A stretch of DNA of 64,000 nucleotides from Izhakiella capsodis (GTDB lineage: Bacteria > Pseudomonadota > Gammaproteobacteria > Enterobacterales > Enterobacteriaceae). The stretch is from contig NZ_FOVC01000006.1 of assembly GCF_900115045.1 (NCBI RefSeq), forward strand, positions 1 to 64,000, given 5' to 3'. This document shows, one piece after another, positions 8,483 to 16,827 of this stretch. The translations under genes and the position numbers were made by a program. The notes beneath the pieces are model-generated. The model made no database searches, was not told the DNA's origin, and saw only the letters and a list, made by a program, of their open reading frames with translations. Numbering within the stretch: the stretch's first letter is position 1; each line of letters starts with the position of its first letter.

Positions 8483-9166
8483 TCAAAATGGGAACAGTGG
8501 ATGGTTAAAGAAGCGCGTAAGCCAACCCGCAGAGTTGGAATCGCTTAACGCGCCGCGTCCGGCATAAGAAATACGGGCGTTGGCAATACGCTGTGAAGAA
8601 ATCGTGTTATCGCTTGCGATATCCTCAGGGCTCACCAGGCCGGTCACTCGCATATACTCATCACCCTGGTTAAGCGTTAACCATTTTTCTCCGCGCACGG
8701 CGAGTACGCCGTTAGGCAACACCTTGTAAACTGAAATTGTGATAGCGCCGCGCAGCATATTTTGCTGCGTAGAACTGGCATTGCCACGAAAATCCCGGTC
8801 ACCGTTTATTGCACTGTCCAGATTACTCTCGGCCCTACCGAACAGCGACGTGACGCCCAGCTCAACATCGTTTTTTTTGCCAAAATTGGTTTTTGCCTGT
8901 TTGCTGGACTGTGTCGATTCATCAAGACGGATCGTCAGAATATCGCCAACGCGGTAGGCACGCCGATCCTGAGTTAGCGACCAGCCATAATTTGACTGAT
9001 ATACCCCACCACCACTCGGCATTCTTCGCGGCTCGAGGTTCCATTCCGGAGGGGCATAAGCTGCGTCATCCTTGTGTACCAACAGCGCCTGGCTTTCGCA
9101 GCCGGTTAATCCACAGGATGACAGTAAGGTGCAGGCTATAAGCTGCTTTATTCGTGTATTGATCAT
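8483..9166 (-). CDS. flgH: Lateral flagellar L-ring lipoprotein FlgH
   Basis: Outer-membrane L-ring subunit, 227 residues. The N-terminus is a lipoprotein signal with lipobox LTGC, placing the lipidated Cys at about residue 23. Conserved FlgH segments follow: RRAYRVGDILTIRLDE, then GALTISVYKVLPNG-like and NGVLAVRGEKWLTLNQGDEY, and the late RISYAGRGALSDSN. Length fits the family (E. coli 232). Only 11 bases separate its stop from the flgI start. The ribosome site is weak, hinting at translation from the flgG message. Confidence 0.95.
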   Translation of the reverse strand: MINTRIKQLIACTLLSSCGLTGCESQALLVHKDDAAYAPPEWNLEPRRMPSGGGVYQSNYGWSLTQDRRAYRVGDILTIRLDESTQSSKQAKTNFGKKNDVELGVTSLFGRAESNLDSAINGDRDFRGNASSTQQNMLRGAITISVYKVLPNGVLAVRGEKWLTLNQGDEYMRVTGLVSPEDIASDNTISSQRIANARISYAGRGALSDSNSAGWLTRFFNHPLFPF

Positions 9167-9205
9167 GATCGGATTTCCGGCGGAAGCAGTGCTTCCGCCT
9201 GAGGT

Positions 9206-9991
9206 TTACATCTGCTGGGTAAGGAATCGCAACATATCGTCTGCCGCTGAGACCATTTTGGCATTCATTTCATAGGCGCGCTGCACGGTGATCATATCGA
9301 CCATCTCTTCGACTACCTGCACGTTGGAGCCTTCAAGCGAGCCCTGCAATAAAGATCCAATGCCATCTTCACCAGGTACGCCTTCATTGGCTTCACCGCT
9401 GGCAACCGTTTCGCGATAAAGATTGTCGCCCAGCGCCTCAAGACCTGACGGATTGACAAATGTTACCAGCGTGAGCTGCCCTAACTCCACCGGCTCAGCT
9501 TCTCCACCGACCGTGGCGGTGACCGTACCATCCCTGCCGATGGTGACTTTTTGCACGTTTTGCGGCAGCTCTATCTGAGGAACCAGCGGCAACCCTTGAG
9601 AGTTGGTCAGAACACCATCGGCATTGACCCGAAAATTACCATTGCGGGTATAGGCGAGATCACCATTGGTGGTTTCAACTTGAAACAACCCCTGCCCCGT
9701 GATCGCCACGTCGAGATCCTGCTCAGTATTCTGAATCGGCCCCATCGTGAATTGCTTTTGCGTGCCGAGGATTTTAACACCGCTACCAAACTGAATACCG
9801 CCAGGCGCAGTGTTATTCTGGTCTAACATGGCACCAGGTACGCGCTGAGTCTGGTAATAGAGATCCTCAAAAGCCACGCGGTCACGTTTGAAACCAGTCG
9901 TATTGACGTTAGCAAGGTTATTCGAAATGGCGGCCATTTTGGCGTCTTGCGCCGCAAGGCCGGTTTTACTCACCCAAAGTGCGGGATTCAT
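9206..9991 (-). CDS. flgG: Lateral distal rod protein FlgG
   Basis: Distal rod subunit, 261 residues, almost the length of E. coli FlgG (260). The N-terminus has the rod/hook signature ISNNLANVNTTGFKRDR, the middle has ITGQGLFQVETTNGDLAYTR, and the C-terminus ends with the paired-helix motif EEMVDMITVQRAYEMNAK. These are the strongest FlgG marks. It lies within the flgB-J unit, 17 bases after flgF. Confidence 0.97.
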   Translation of the reverse strand: MNPALWVSKTGLAAQDAKMAAISNNLANVNTTGFKRDRVAFEDLYYQTQRVPGAMLDQNNTAPGGIQFGSGVKILGTQKQFTMGPIQNTEQDLDVAITGQGLFQVETTNGDLAYTRNGNFRVNADGVLTNSQGLPLVPQIELPQNVQKVTIGRDGTVTATVGGEAEPVELGQLTLVTFVNPSGLEALGDNLYRETVASGEANEGVPGEDGIGSLLQGSLEGSNVQVVEEMVDMITVQRAYEMNAKMVSAADDMLRFLTQQM

Positions 9992-10008
9992 CCTGTTATA
10001 TCCTTATA

Positions 10009-10740
10009 TCAAGTTCCACGAATCAGACGATTTCCCGCCTGGGCAAGCGTATCTGCCACCTTCATCATTTTGATCTGGGTCTCAAAATGACGGCTCAGTG
10101 AGATGGTCTGCACCATTTCGTTAATGGCTGAAACGTTGCTGGCCTCCAGGTGCCCCGACGTCAACCGAACCACTTCACTGCCAGGATTGACAGCGCGGTT
10201 GGTTACCAGAAAACCGTTGTTGTTTTTGCTGAGCCGGCCGCCTGCAATATCGACCAGTTTTATACGGTCGACGTCGGAGGCTGCCTGAACGTCGCCATCG
10301 GCTGGCACCAAGGAAATAGTGCCATCAACGCCGATGGAAACTTGTGAAAAAGGCGGTAATTGAATCGGCCCGCCAACGCCCAGCACCGGTTTACCCATGA
10401 TAGTGAGGTTGCCCTGGTCATCGACTTCAATATGACCATTGCGGGTGTAAGCCTCACGACCGGCATCCCGCACAGCAATCAAACCATTGCCTTTGATGGC
10501 GACATCCAGGTTACGCCCGGTCTCCTGCAACACTCCGGGCGTCAGATCAATGCCGCCGTTGGCGCTGCTAACCTGAACGCGACTGTGATAACCCTCGCCA
10601 TTTATCACCCGGCTGGACGCTCGCTCAAGATCGGCACGAAAGCCATCAGTATTGGCATTTGACAAATTGTTGGCGTGAATCTGCTGCTGCATCAGGCTAC
10701 GATTAGCACCGCTCACCGCGGTATAAATCAAACGATCCAT
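10009..10740 (-). CDS. flgF: Lateral proximal rod protein FlgF
   Basis: Proximal rod subunit, 243 residues (E. coli 251). It opens MDRLIYTAVSGANRSLMQQQ, a FlgF hallmark, followed by IHANNLSNANTDGFRADLER. The C-terminus has NEMVQTISLSRHFETQIKMM. It is two bases from flgE, so the two are almost certainly translationally coupled. Confidence 0.96.
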   Translation of the reverse strand: MDRLIYTAVSGANRSLMQQQIHANNLSNANTDGFRADLERASSRVINGEGYHSRVQVSSANGGIDLTPGVLQETGRNLDVAIKGNGLIAVRDAGREAYTRNGHIEVDDQGNLTIMGKPVLGVGGPIQLPPFSQVSIGVDGTISLVPADGDVQAASDVDRIKLVDIAGGRLSKNNNGFLVTNRAVNPGSEVVRLTSGHLEASNVSAINEMVQTISLSRHFETQIKMMKVADTLAQAGNRLIRGT

Positions 10741-10742
10741 AA

Positions 10743-11933
10743 TTAAAGCGCCTGGAACAGAGCATTCATCATCTGATCGTTAGTTGAGATGACTTTAGTA
10801 TTAGCCTGATAGTTACGCTGCGCTGACATCAGTCCCATCAGCTCATTAGTAATATCAACATTTGACTGTTCCAGGGTTGAGGATTTGATACTGCCGTAAC
10901 TGCCAATTTGCGGCGTTCCCAGCAGCGGCTGTCCAGATTGGTTGGTCATCGCCCATGCCGTACCATCTGTCGACTCAAGTCCGTCGGGATTGGTAAAGTT
11001 TGCCAGCACTAACTGCCCCTGCAACTGACGCTGGCCATTGCTGTAAGTACCGTAGATCTTGCCATCTGCATCGACCTGCCGACCGTTTCTCTCGCCACTG
11101 GCATAGCCGTTGGTATTATTGGTCGTGACGTTAAAATCGCTGGCAAATTGCGTTGTGCCGGTATATACCGTGCCAATACTCATCGCTGAGGCGCCCGCAG
11201 GACTGTAATTAATCTGCAGCTTATCGGCGGGTTGAACCATCAGGCCGTTCGCGTCAAAATTGAACTGCTGTCCAGCTGGTTCAGTCGCGTTACCATCAAT
11301 ATAATAATGCGCCTGCCATTGTCCTTCGTTGGTTTTGACAAAGTACTGCTCCAGGCTGTGCTGACGTCCAAGCGAATCATAGATCGGCGTGCGGAAAACC
11401 TGGTTGTAAGTCTGATTATCGTTGCGATCAAAACGACTGTCATCCATCGCAGGTGCATCTGCATTCAGGTTGGCAGCAAACTTCATCTGATCGCTCACCT
11501 TCGCTGGAATAGTGCCGTTGCTAACGGATAAATCGCCCACTATTCCGGTCTGCAACTGGCCATTAGCATCAACCGAATACCCCTGAACACGCTTACCAGC
11601 GTTGTTTACCAGATATCCCTCATTGTTCAGTTGAAAATAACCGGCACGGGTATAGCTTGTGTTGCCCGCATTATCCTTAGTAATAAAAAAACCGCCCCCG
11701 GAAATGGCGAGATCGAGGTCGCTGGACGCAGCAACCAGATTCCCGTTCTTCCCAATGCTCTGTGCAATACGCTCAACACTAACGCCCTGTGGCTGATTAC
11801 CGGCATAGAGCGAGGAAAATTCTGCGCGCATTGACTTATAGCCAACGGTATCGCTGTTAGCAATGTTGTTACTGATAGCGCTCAGCTGATGAGATAAAGC
11901 GTTGAGGCCTGAATTAGCAATATTAAAACTCAT
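10743..11933 (-). CDS. flgE: Lateral flagellar hook protein FlgE
   Basis: Hook subunit, 396 residues (E. coli 402). The N-terminus reads SFNIANSGLNALSHQLSAIS followed by NNIANSDTVGYKS, the axial-protein signature, and the C-terminus ends with YQANTKVISTNDQMMNALFQ. The gene lies between flgD, which caps the growing hook, and flgF. It is an early-assembled export substrate expected under LafK/sigma-54 control from the flgB promoter. Confidence 0.97.
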   Translation of the reverse strand: MSFNIANSGLNALSHQLSAISNNIANSDTVGYKSMRAEFSSLYAGNQPQGVSVERIAQSIGKNGNLVAASSDLDLAISGGGFFITKDNAGNTSYTRAGYFQLNNEGYLVNNAGKRVQGYSVDANGQLQTGIVGDLSVSNGTIPAKVSDQMKFAANLNADAPAMDDSRFDRNDNQTYNQVFRTPIYDSLGRQHSLEQYFVKTNEGQWQAHYYIDGNATEPAGQQFNFDANGLMVQPADKLQINYSPAGASAMSIGTVYTGTTQFASDFNVTTNNTNGYASGERNGRQVDADGKIYGTYSNGQRQLQGQLVLANFTNPDGLESTDGTAWAMTNQSGQPLLGTPQIGSYGSIKSSTLEQSNVDITNELMGLMSAQRNYQANTKVISTNDQMMNALFQAL

Positions 11934-11951
11934 AAATTAATCCCTTAAAAA

Positions 11952-12617
11952 TCACGCGGTACTACGACTTCCAAACTGACGTAGCTGGGTGTAAGGCACG
12001 TCGCCTACACCAGAAAGCGTCAGTACCGGAAGATTACTATCCGGATCGACACGTATACTGTTTACAATGCCTGAAAGCTCCATTGGGATATTTTGCATCC
12101 CCCCATCAGCCACAGCACTGAGACTGTATTTACCGGCTCTGAGTCCGAGTTTTGTCGCATCAATAGTGAAATTGACATCCCCGGCTGGCTGGTCACCCAG
12201 CGGTATCACTGTTTCCTGCCCGGTTGCATCTTTGATATGCAACGTCAGGTTCGCGCCCGCATGGGCCAGATGCAGGCGACCGTTAGCTTTGCTATTTTCC
12301 TGCAGAGTAATATGACTTCCCTCGGCGTAGGCCTGCTTGCCGACAAGAGAGCTCAGGGTAAGCAGTTGAATATTATCAACCAATGTGCCCACTTTATTAA
12401 TTTCGCGGGTCATTTTGTTCATCGATTCAATCTGCGACAGCTGTGAAAACTGATTGATAAACTGTGCGCTATCCGTCGGATTAGTCGGGTCCTGGTTTTC
12501 AATCTGCGCCACCAGCAGTTTAAGAAACATATCGCCGGATGCATCACCATTTTTCGTCGGCAGTAAGTCCGAGCTGTCAGCCTGAAGCGGCGCTTTGTTA
12601 AGTGGATTAATATCCAT
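11952..12617 (-). CDS. flgD: Lateral hook-capping protein FlgD
   Basis: Scaffold cap that guides FlgE polymerisation and is later released, 221 residues (E. coli 231). The conserved N-terminal block MFLKLLVAQIENQDPTNPTD lies near residue 30, followed by QFINQFSQLSQIESMNK. The C-terminal half is the beta-rich FlgD Ig/tudor region. It overlaps the flgC stop codon by one base, a coupling seen again in this operon. Confidence 0.96.
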   Translation of the reverse strand: MDINPLNKAPLQADSSDLLPTKNGDASGDMFLKLLVAQIENQDPTNPTDSAQFINQFSQLSQIESMNKMTREINKVGTLVDNIQLLTLSSLVGKQAYAEGSHITLQENSKANGRLHLAHAGANLTLHIKDATGQETVIPLGDQPAGDVNFTIDATKLGLRAGKYSLSAVADGGMQNIPMELSGIVNSIRVDPDSNLPVLTLSGVGDVPYTQLRQFGSRSTA

Positions 12618-13030
12618 TAAATTTCCCCTAGCCTGAGCACGCTTTGCTGCATGCTTTTGACGCTATTGAGCACCTCAACACTGGTCTCAAAACTACGTGA
12701 TGCGGACATCATGTCCGCCATTTCTTCCACATTGTTAATATCCGGATAAAAAACCATCCCGCGCGCATCTGCCAACGGATTCCCCGGCTCATAGCGCTGC
12801 ACAGTTCCGCCACTTTCAACGACATCCAACACCTGCACCCGGGCGCCGGAAATACCCGGGTTAGTATTGTCATAAACAGCCGAAAATACGGGGCTAAGTG
12901 CTTTATATGCGGTCGCAGCGCTGGTTGCCGGGGTATCGGCGTTAGCAAGATTACTGGCGATAGTATTCAACCGGATAGTCTGTGCATTCATCGCCGATCC
13001 GGAGATGCGATAAATATTGTTAAAAGACAC
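12617..13030 (-). CDS. flgC: Lateral proximal rod protein FlgC
   Basis: Proximal rod subunit, 137 residues (E. coli 134). It shows IYRISGSAMNAQTIRLNTIA followed by SNLANADTPATS at the N-terminus, and NNVEEMADMMSASRSFETSV at the C-terminus, both diagnostic of FlgC. It starts three bases after flgB. Confidence 0.96.
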   Translation of the reverse strand: MSFNNIYRISGSAMNAQTIRLNTIASNLANADTPATSAATAYKALSPVFSAVYDNTNPGISGARVQVLDVVESGGTVQRYEPGNPLADARGMVFYPDINNVEEMADMMSASRSFETSVEVLNSVKSMQQSVLRLGEI

Positions 13031-13032
13031 GA

Positions 13033-13383
13033 TTATCTCCCTTCAATCGCTTGTTTAAGTCCGGCGAACTTGCCGGTGAGGAATGTCATGCTGGCTTGAT
13101 AATCCAATGCATTTTTGGTGAACTCAGCCTGTTCCAAGGCTGTGGCAACCGTATTACCGTCTGCCGATGGCTGGTAAGGCACTCGATATTTCACCCGAGG
13201 ATTTACATCTGACAAATTTTCATTCTGTAAACGTTGCATCTCGGCGGCAAAGTCAATATCTTTTGCCTGGAAGTGAGGAGTATCAACATTGGCCAAATTA
13301 GCCGACAGCAGCTCAGCTCGCGAAAGTCGAAGCTGCAATGCGGCAGGATGAATGCCTAATGCTCGATCAAAACTGATTCCCAC
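13033..13383 (-). CDS. flgB: Lateral proximal rod protein FlgB
   Basis: Proximal rod subunit next to the MS-ring and FliE, 116 residues (E. coli 138). It opens MGISFDRALGIHPAALQLRL and contains ELLSANLANVDTPHFQAKD, the rod signature with its DTP turn. The C-terminus (NALDYQASMTFLTGKFAGLK) matches the family. It is the first gene of flgBCDEFGHIJ and has a near-consensus sigma-54 promoter 47 nt upstream. Confidence 0.96.
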   Translation of the reverse strand: MGISFDRALGIHPAALQLRLSRAELLSANLANVDTPHFQAKDIDFAAEMQRLQNENLSDVNPRVKYRVPYQPSADGNTVATALEQAEFTKNALDYQASMTFLTGKFAGLKQAIEGR

Positions 13384-13429
13384 TGATGCCCCCTGATTTG
13401 TTCAATTAAAACGCCATGCGCATTTCTCT

Positions 13430-13445
13430 AGCAAATAGCATGCCA
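13430..13445 (-). promoter_or_regulatory. Sigma-54 promoter of the flgBCDEFGHIJ unit
   Basis: On the minus strand TGGCATG, four bases, TTGCT gives the invariant GG and GC separated by exactly ten bases (consensus TGGCACG-N4-TTGCA). It lies between flgB and divergent flgA. It fits control by the sigma-54 activator LafK encoded in the same locus. Confidence 0.88.
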
Positions 13446-13476
13446 AAATTTAACACTTTGAAATTAAGGGGATTTT

Positions 13477-14253
13477 ATGATCTTATTGTTTAAATCACGG
13501 AAATTATTTTTCCTCTCACCGGTACTGTTTGTTCTTCCGGCCTTCATCCCCCCCGCTGAGGCTAATGCCGCCCTGCAGACAAAAAAGATCTCAATCACAG
13601 CGCGTAAGCAGGTCTATAACCAGGCAGTCGCTAATGCCACTGCAGATATTGAGCGTATCGCCAAACAGCGTAAATGGCAGGATGTGACCAGCAAGCTGAA
13701 CGTATTTATTCCCGGAGAAGTGAGTCAGTTCGCTGCCTGCACACGACCGCTGATAACCTCATTACCCACCAGAGATGCCAGGGTGCTTTCCCGCCTACGC
13801 TACGATATACGCTGTGAAGGGGCTGAGCGTTGGGATATCACGGTCACGGTTAAGCCTAATGTTTATGTGCCCGTACTGGTTGCCAGCCGTACGCTGACAC
13901 GCGGACAACGCCTGCAAGCGGGCGATGTGGAAATGAAAAAACGCAATGTCGCCATGCTACGCGATGGCGCGATAACCTCACCGGATGATGCGATTGGTCT
14001 GACAGTTAAAAAACGGGTAAATGAATTGCAGCCGCTGCTACCGTCCCATTTGCAGCAGCCATTAATGGTTGAGCGCGGGCAACGGGTTTTAATGGTGGCA
14101 GAACAAGATGGCGTGGAAGCGCGTACGCTGGGTGAAGCGCTGAAAAAAGGGCGCAAGGGCGATATGATTAGAGTGCGTAACCTCAGCAGCAAAACCGTAG
14201 TGACCGCCATTGTTGAAGGCCCGGCGGTGGTGCGTTTGCTGATCGCCGGATAA
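13477..14253 (+). CDS. flgA: Lateral P-ring assembly chaperone FlgA
   Basis: Periplasmic chaperone for FlgI polymerisation, 258 residues, slightly longer than E. coli FlgA (219). A signal peptide covers about residues 1-30 (hydrophobic core then PPAEANA). The SAF domain is recognisable in the C-terminal half: PVLVASRTLTRGQRLQAGDV, GLTVKKRVNELQPL and QDGVEARTLGEALKKGRKGD. AAGGGG precedes the ATG. It is divergent from flgB across 93 bp and heads the flgA-flgM-flgN group. Confidence 0.94.
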   Translation: MILLFKSRKLFFLSPVLFVLPAFIPPAEANAALQTKKISITARKQVYNQAVANATADIERIAKQRKWQDVTSKLNVFIPGEVSQFAACTRPLITSLPTRDARVLSRLRYDIRCEGAERWDITVTVKPNVYVPVLVASRTLTRGQRLQAGDVEMKKRNVAMLRDGAITSPDDAIGLTVKKRVNELQPLLPSHLQQPLMVERGQRVLMVAEQDGVEARTLGEALKKGRKGDMIRVRNLSSKTVVTAIVEGPAVVRLLIAG

Positions 14254-14271
14254 AATTAATCAAAGATGAGT

Positions 14272-14298
14272 TAAGTTTATGACGGTCCCGGTCGCATT
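14272..14298 (+). promoter_or_regulatory. Sigma-28-like promoter of flgM-flgN
   Basis: TAAG, 15 nt, then GTCGCATT, with the -10 ending 44 nt before the flgM ATG. The pattern matches the flagellin 2 site (TAAG-N15-GTCG) and nearly the flgK site. A late promoter before an anti-sigma gene is the usual arrangement. Confidence 0.42.
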
Positions 14299-14341
14299 TA
14301 CTCAGTAACCATCACCAATATGTCAGAGAACCAGACACCCG

Positions 14342-14626
14342 ATGAAAATTTTAACCAGCCTGCTGATACCCGTGCCTGCACTGCAGAACCATCGTAAAGA
14401 ATCCGAGTCAGTCGGTATTTCAGAAAAAAAAGCTGAGATCCCACAACAACAGTTGCATACCACCGCGAAAGAGCTACTGACAGCACGCCAACAGCTGCAA
14501 GAGGAGCCGGAGATTGATCAACAAAAAGTCGCCGCGTGTAAAGCCGAACTTCAGGCGGGAAACTTAACGGTAGATACCGATGAACTGGCCCGCGCTATGA
14601 TGGATTTTCATCGTCATGGGCGCTAA
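14342..14626 (+). CDS. flgM: Lateral anti-sigma-28 factor FlgM
   Basis: Predicted anti-sigma factor that holds the lateral flagellar sigma-28 factor until the hook is complete and FlgM is exported. The 94-residue product (E. coli FlgM is 97) has a polar, probably unfolded N-terminus. Its C-terminal half carries the recognisable FlgM pattern: IDQQKVAACKAELQAGNLTV then DTDELARAMMDFHRHGR, like the INGPRVNALRQAI/Y..D.ELIAKAM segment of the family. It overlaps flgN by 11 bases. The cognate sigma factor is not in the window. A 25-codon ORF in another frame overlaps its 5' end; I give it no function. Confidence 0.88.
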   Translation: MKILTSLLIPVPALQNHRKESESVGISEKKAEIPQQQLHTTAKELLTARQQLQEEPEIDQQKVAACKAELQAGNLTVDTDELARAMMDFHRHGR

Positions 14627-15050
14627 AACTGAACAGATCAAAGCGCTGCTGGGCGATATTCGACTGGATGATCAACGCTATCAGCAGCTGGCAGAACTGC
14701 TTGAGTTGCAGCATAGTGCGATGATCTCATGCGACAGCTTGCAAATGGCGGAGTTGAATCAACAGCTATTAGCCAGCTATCAGCAACTGCAAGGTTCCGC
14801 TCAACGTCGGGTAACGATACTGAAAACGTTAGGATTGCCTGAGAGGGACGAAGGTATGCGCCAACTATTGAACGCTTTACCACAAGGGTTATCAGCGCAG
14901 GCGATGGAGTGGTGGCAAAAGCTCGAACAGCAAACCCAGCGCTGCCAGCACCTCAATAGCCGTAACGGTCGCCTGCTGCATGCTCAGCAGGAAATATTTG
15001 CCGGATTAATAAACAATAACAGCGCGACTAATTTTCTTTACGCTGAATAG
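14616..15050 (+). CDS. flgN: Lateral FlgN-type export chaperone
   Basis: Predicted cytoplasmic chaperone for the junction proteins FlgK and FlgL, 144 residues (E. coli 138). It is an all-helical, Gln/Leu-rich protein with likely coiled coils (QRYQQLAELLELQHSAMISC, MAELNQQLLASYQQLQG), typical of the family. Sequence similarity to E. coli FlgN is weak, and the call leans on position after flgM, size and helical character. It ends 22 bases from convergent fliJ, with no clear terminator between. Confidence 0.82.
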   Translation: MGAKTEQIKALLGDIRLDDQRYQQLAELLELQHSAMISCDSLQMAELNQQLLASYQQLQGSAQRRVTILKTLGLPERDEGMRQLLNALPQGLSAQAMEWWQKLEQQTQRCQHLNSRNGRLLHAQQEIFAGLINNNSATNFLYAE

Positions 15051-15072
15051 GTTTACTTCACCACCTGCGCAT

Positions 15073-15507
15073 TCATTTCTGCTTACGCAGCCAGCTTTGC
15101 AGGGCGATATCATCTGTTTGCCGCTGCTGCTGGCGTGCTTCAGACATTTGTAGCTGTTGTCGTTGTAGCTTAACTGCCTGGGCCATACGCATCTCCTCAC
15201 GAGACTTTTCATAAAGTACACGTTTTAGCTGAACGATCTCCACTTGCGTTAGCGCATGCTCTTGCTCCTGCCAGTCAACCACTCGCTGAAGCATTGCTTT
15301 GTAATCAGCGGCGTTTTGCATCATCTTGCCGCCGCCAGGTGCCGGTAAACTTACCGTTTTCAGCTGATTTAACGCATCGATATTATTGCGATAACGCAGT
15401 GCGGTCAGCTGCTGGCTGGCAAGCTCACTGCTGAGCCGGTCAACACTATTTTCTTTCAGCTGGCGTAAGCGCTCTAGCAGCCGGACATTGTTATTTTTTC
15501 CACTCAC
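15073..15507 (-). CDS. fliJ: Lateral flagellar export protein FliJ
   Basis: Stalk-like coiled-coil component of the export ATPase complex, 144 residues (E. coli 147). It is helical throughout, with charged heptad-like stretches such as RLRQLKENSVDRLSSELASQ and LKRVLYEKSREEMRMAQAVK. It starts at GTG with GAGGTTGA upstream and follows fliI by nine bases. Last gene of the leftward lafK-fliEFGHIJ run. Confidence 0.88.
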   Translation of the reverse strand: MSGKNNNVRLLERLRQLKENSVDRLSSELASQQLTALRYRNNIDALNQLKTVSLPAPGGGKMMQNAADYKAMLQRVVDWQEQEHALTQVEIVQLKRVLYEKSREEMRMAQAVKLQRQQLQMSEARQQQRQTDDIALQSWLRKQK

Positions 15508-15516
15508 AAATCAACC

Positions 15517-16827
15517 TCATGCCTGGCTTAGCGCCAGTAACTCGCGGGTCGACTGCGCCAACGGAGACGGTTCATCCTTATCCTGGCGCAGAAAGCTCAT
15601 CATTGCTGGCTGTAAACGTACGGCTTTATCTACCTCGACATCAGCGCCTGCCACGTAGCCACCAAGCGGGATCAGCGGTTTTATTGCCATGTAATCACTA
15701 TAACGCTGCTTTAAAATGCGTGCGGCATGCTGATGGTTCGGTTCGGTGACCTGCCCCATGCAGCGGCTGATACTCTGAGCGATATCAATCGCGGGATAGT
15801 GCCCACTTTCAGCTAACTCGCGCGAAAGAACAATATGACCATCAAGCACCGCTCTGGCGCAATCAACGATAGGGTCCTGCTGGTCATCGCCCTCCGCCAG
15901 GACGGTATAAATCGCCGTCATTGAACCCGCTGCGTCGCTGTTGCCGGCGCTTTCTACTAGGCGGGGGATCATACCAAACGCCGACGGTGGATAACCTTTC
16001 GTTGCCGGCGGCTCGCCCAGCGACAGCGCGATCTCCCGCTGTGCCATCGCATAGCGGGTCAAGGAATCAACCAACAGCAGGACGTCTTTGCCTTGATCGC
16101 GAAAATGCGCCGCAATGGCATGGCATAACTCTGCCGCCTTGAGACGCATCAGCGGTGATTCATCCGCCGGCGCGGCAACAACAATTGACTTTGCCATACC
16201 ACTGGCCTGAAGCGTGTGATAAATAAACTCATTCACTTCGCGCCCGCGCTCACCTATCAACCCGACAACGACGACATCAGCCTGCGTACTGCGAGTAATC
16301 ATGCCTAACAGGACGCTTTTACCAACACCGGAGCCTGCCATCAGGCCAACACGCTGGCCTTTACCTATCGTCAACAGCCCGTTAATCGCCTTAACACCAG
16401 TATCCAGCGGGGTATCAACCGGCCTTCTTAACAATGGATTGATCAACTCCGGCTGCGAATTCAGCGGAAACTCTCCGCCAGGGGCGCTTTTGCCATCCAG
16501 CGGCTCACCAAGTCCGTTGATCACCCTTCCCATCCAATCCGATCCGATCATCAATGCGCGTTTTTTTTCCACTGGAAAGACCCTGGCGCCCGCAGTCAAC
16601 CCTCCTGGCGACTTGAAGGACATCAGGAAAGTCACATCACGGTCAAAACCAACGACCTGAGCGTCCAGCATTGTTCCGCTACTCTCTTCAATCTGACAAT
16701 ACTGGCCGACTGCCAGCTGGCAACCTACCGACTCCAGTAATAGTCCTTTAACTCGCACCAGACGACCTGACACCCGTGCCAGCGGAATGCTTTCTATCGA
16801 TTTCAGCGCATGCTCAAGCGGACTCAT
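15517..16827 (-). CDS. fliI: Lateral flagellum-specific export ATPase FliI
   Basis: F1-beta-like ATPase that energises substrate unfolding and export, 436 residues (E. coli 457). Walker A is MAGSGVGKSVLLGM at about residues 163-176; the following VVGLIGERGREVNEF and Walker B region DVLLLVDSLTRYAMAQREIA are unmistakable. The RxxE loop region ALSLGEPPATKGYPPSAFGM is also present. It overlaps fliH by four bases. Acts at the cytoplasmic face with FliH and FliJ. Confidence 0.97.
   Translation of the reverse strand: MSPLEHALKSIESIPLARVSGRLVRVKGLLLESVGCQLAVGQYCQIEESSGTMLDAQVVGFDRDVTFLMSFKSPGGLTAGARVFPVEKKRALMIGSDWMGRVINGLGEPLDGKSAPGGEFPLNSQPELINPLLRRPVDTPLDTGVKAINGLLTIGKGQRVGLMAGSGVGKSVLLGMITRSTQADVVVVGLIGERGREVNEFIYHTLQASGMAKSIVVAAPADESPLMRLKAAELCHAIAAHFRDQGKDVLLLVDSLTRYAMAQREIALSLGEPPATKGYPPSAFGMIPRLVESAGNSDAAGSMTAIYTVLAEGDDQQDPIVDCARAVLDGHIVLSRELAESGHYPAIDIAQSISRCMGQVTEPNHQHAARILKQRYSDYMAIKPLIPLGGYVAGADVEVDKAVRLQPAMMSFLRQDKDEPSPLAQSTRELLALSQA

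Noticed and set aside
14321..14398. 25-codon frame overlapping flgM
   Set aside because: Too short and lacks a ribosome site; the overlapping flgM frame explains the region.
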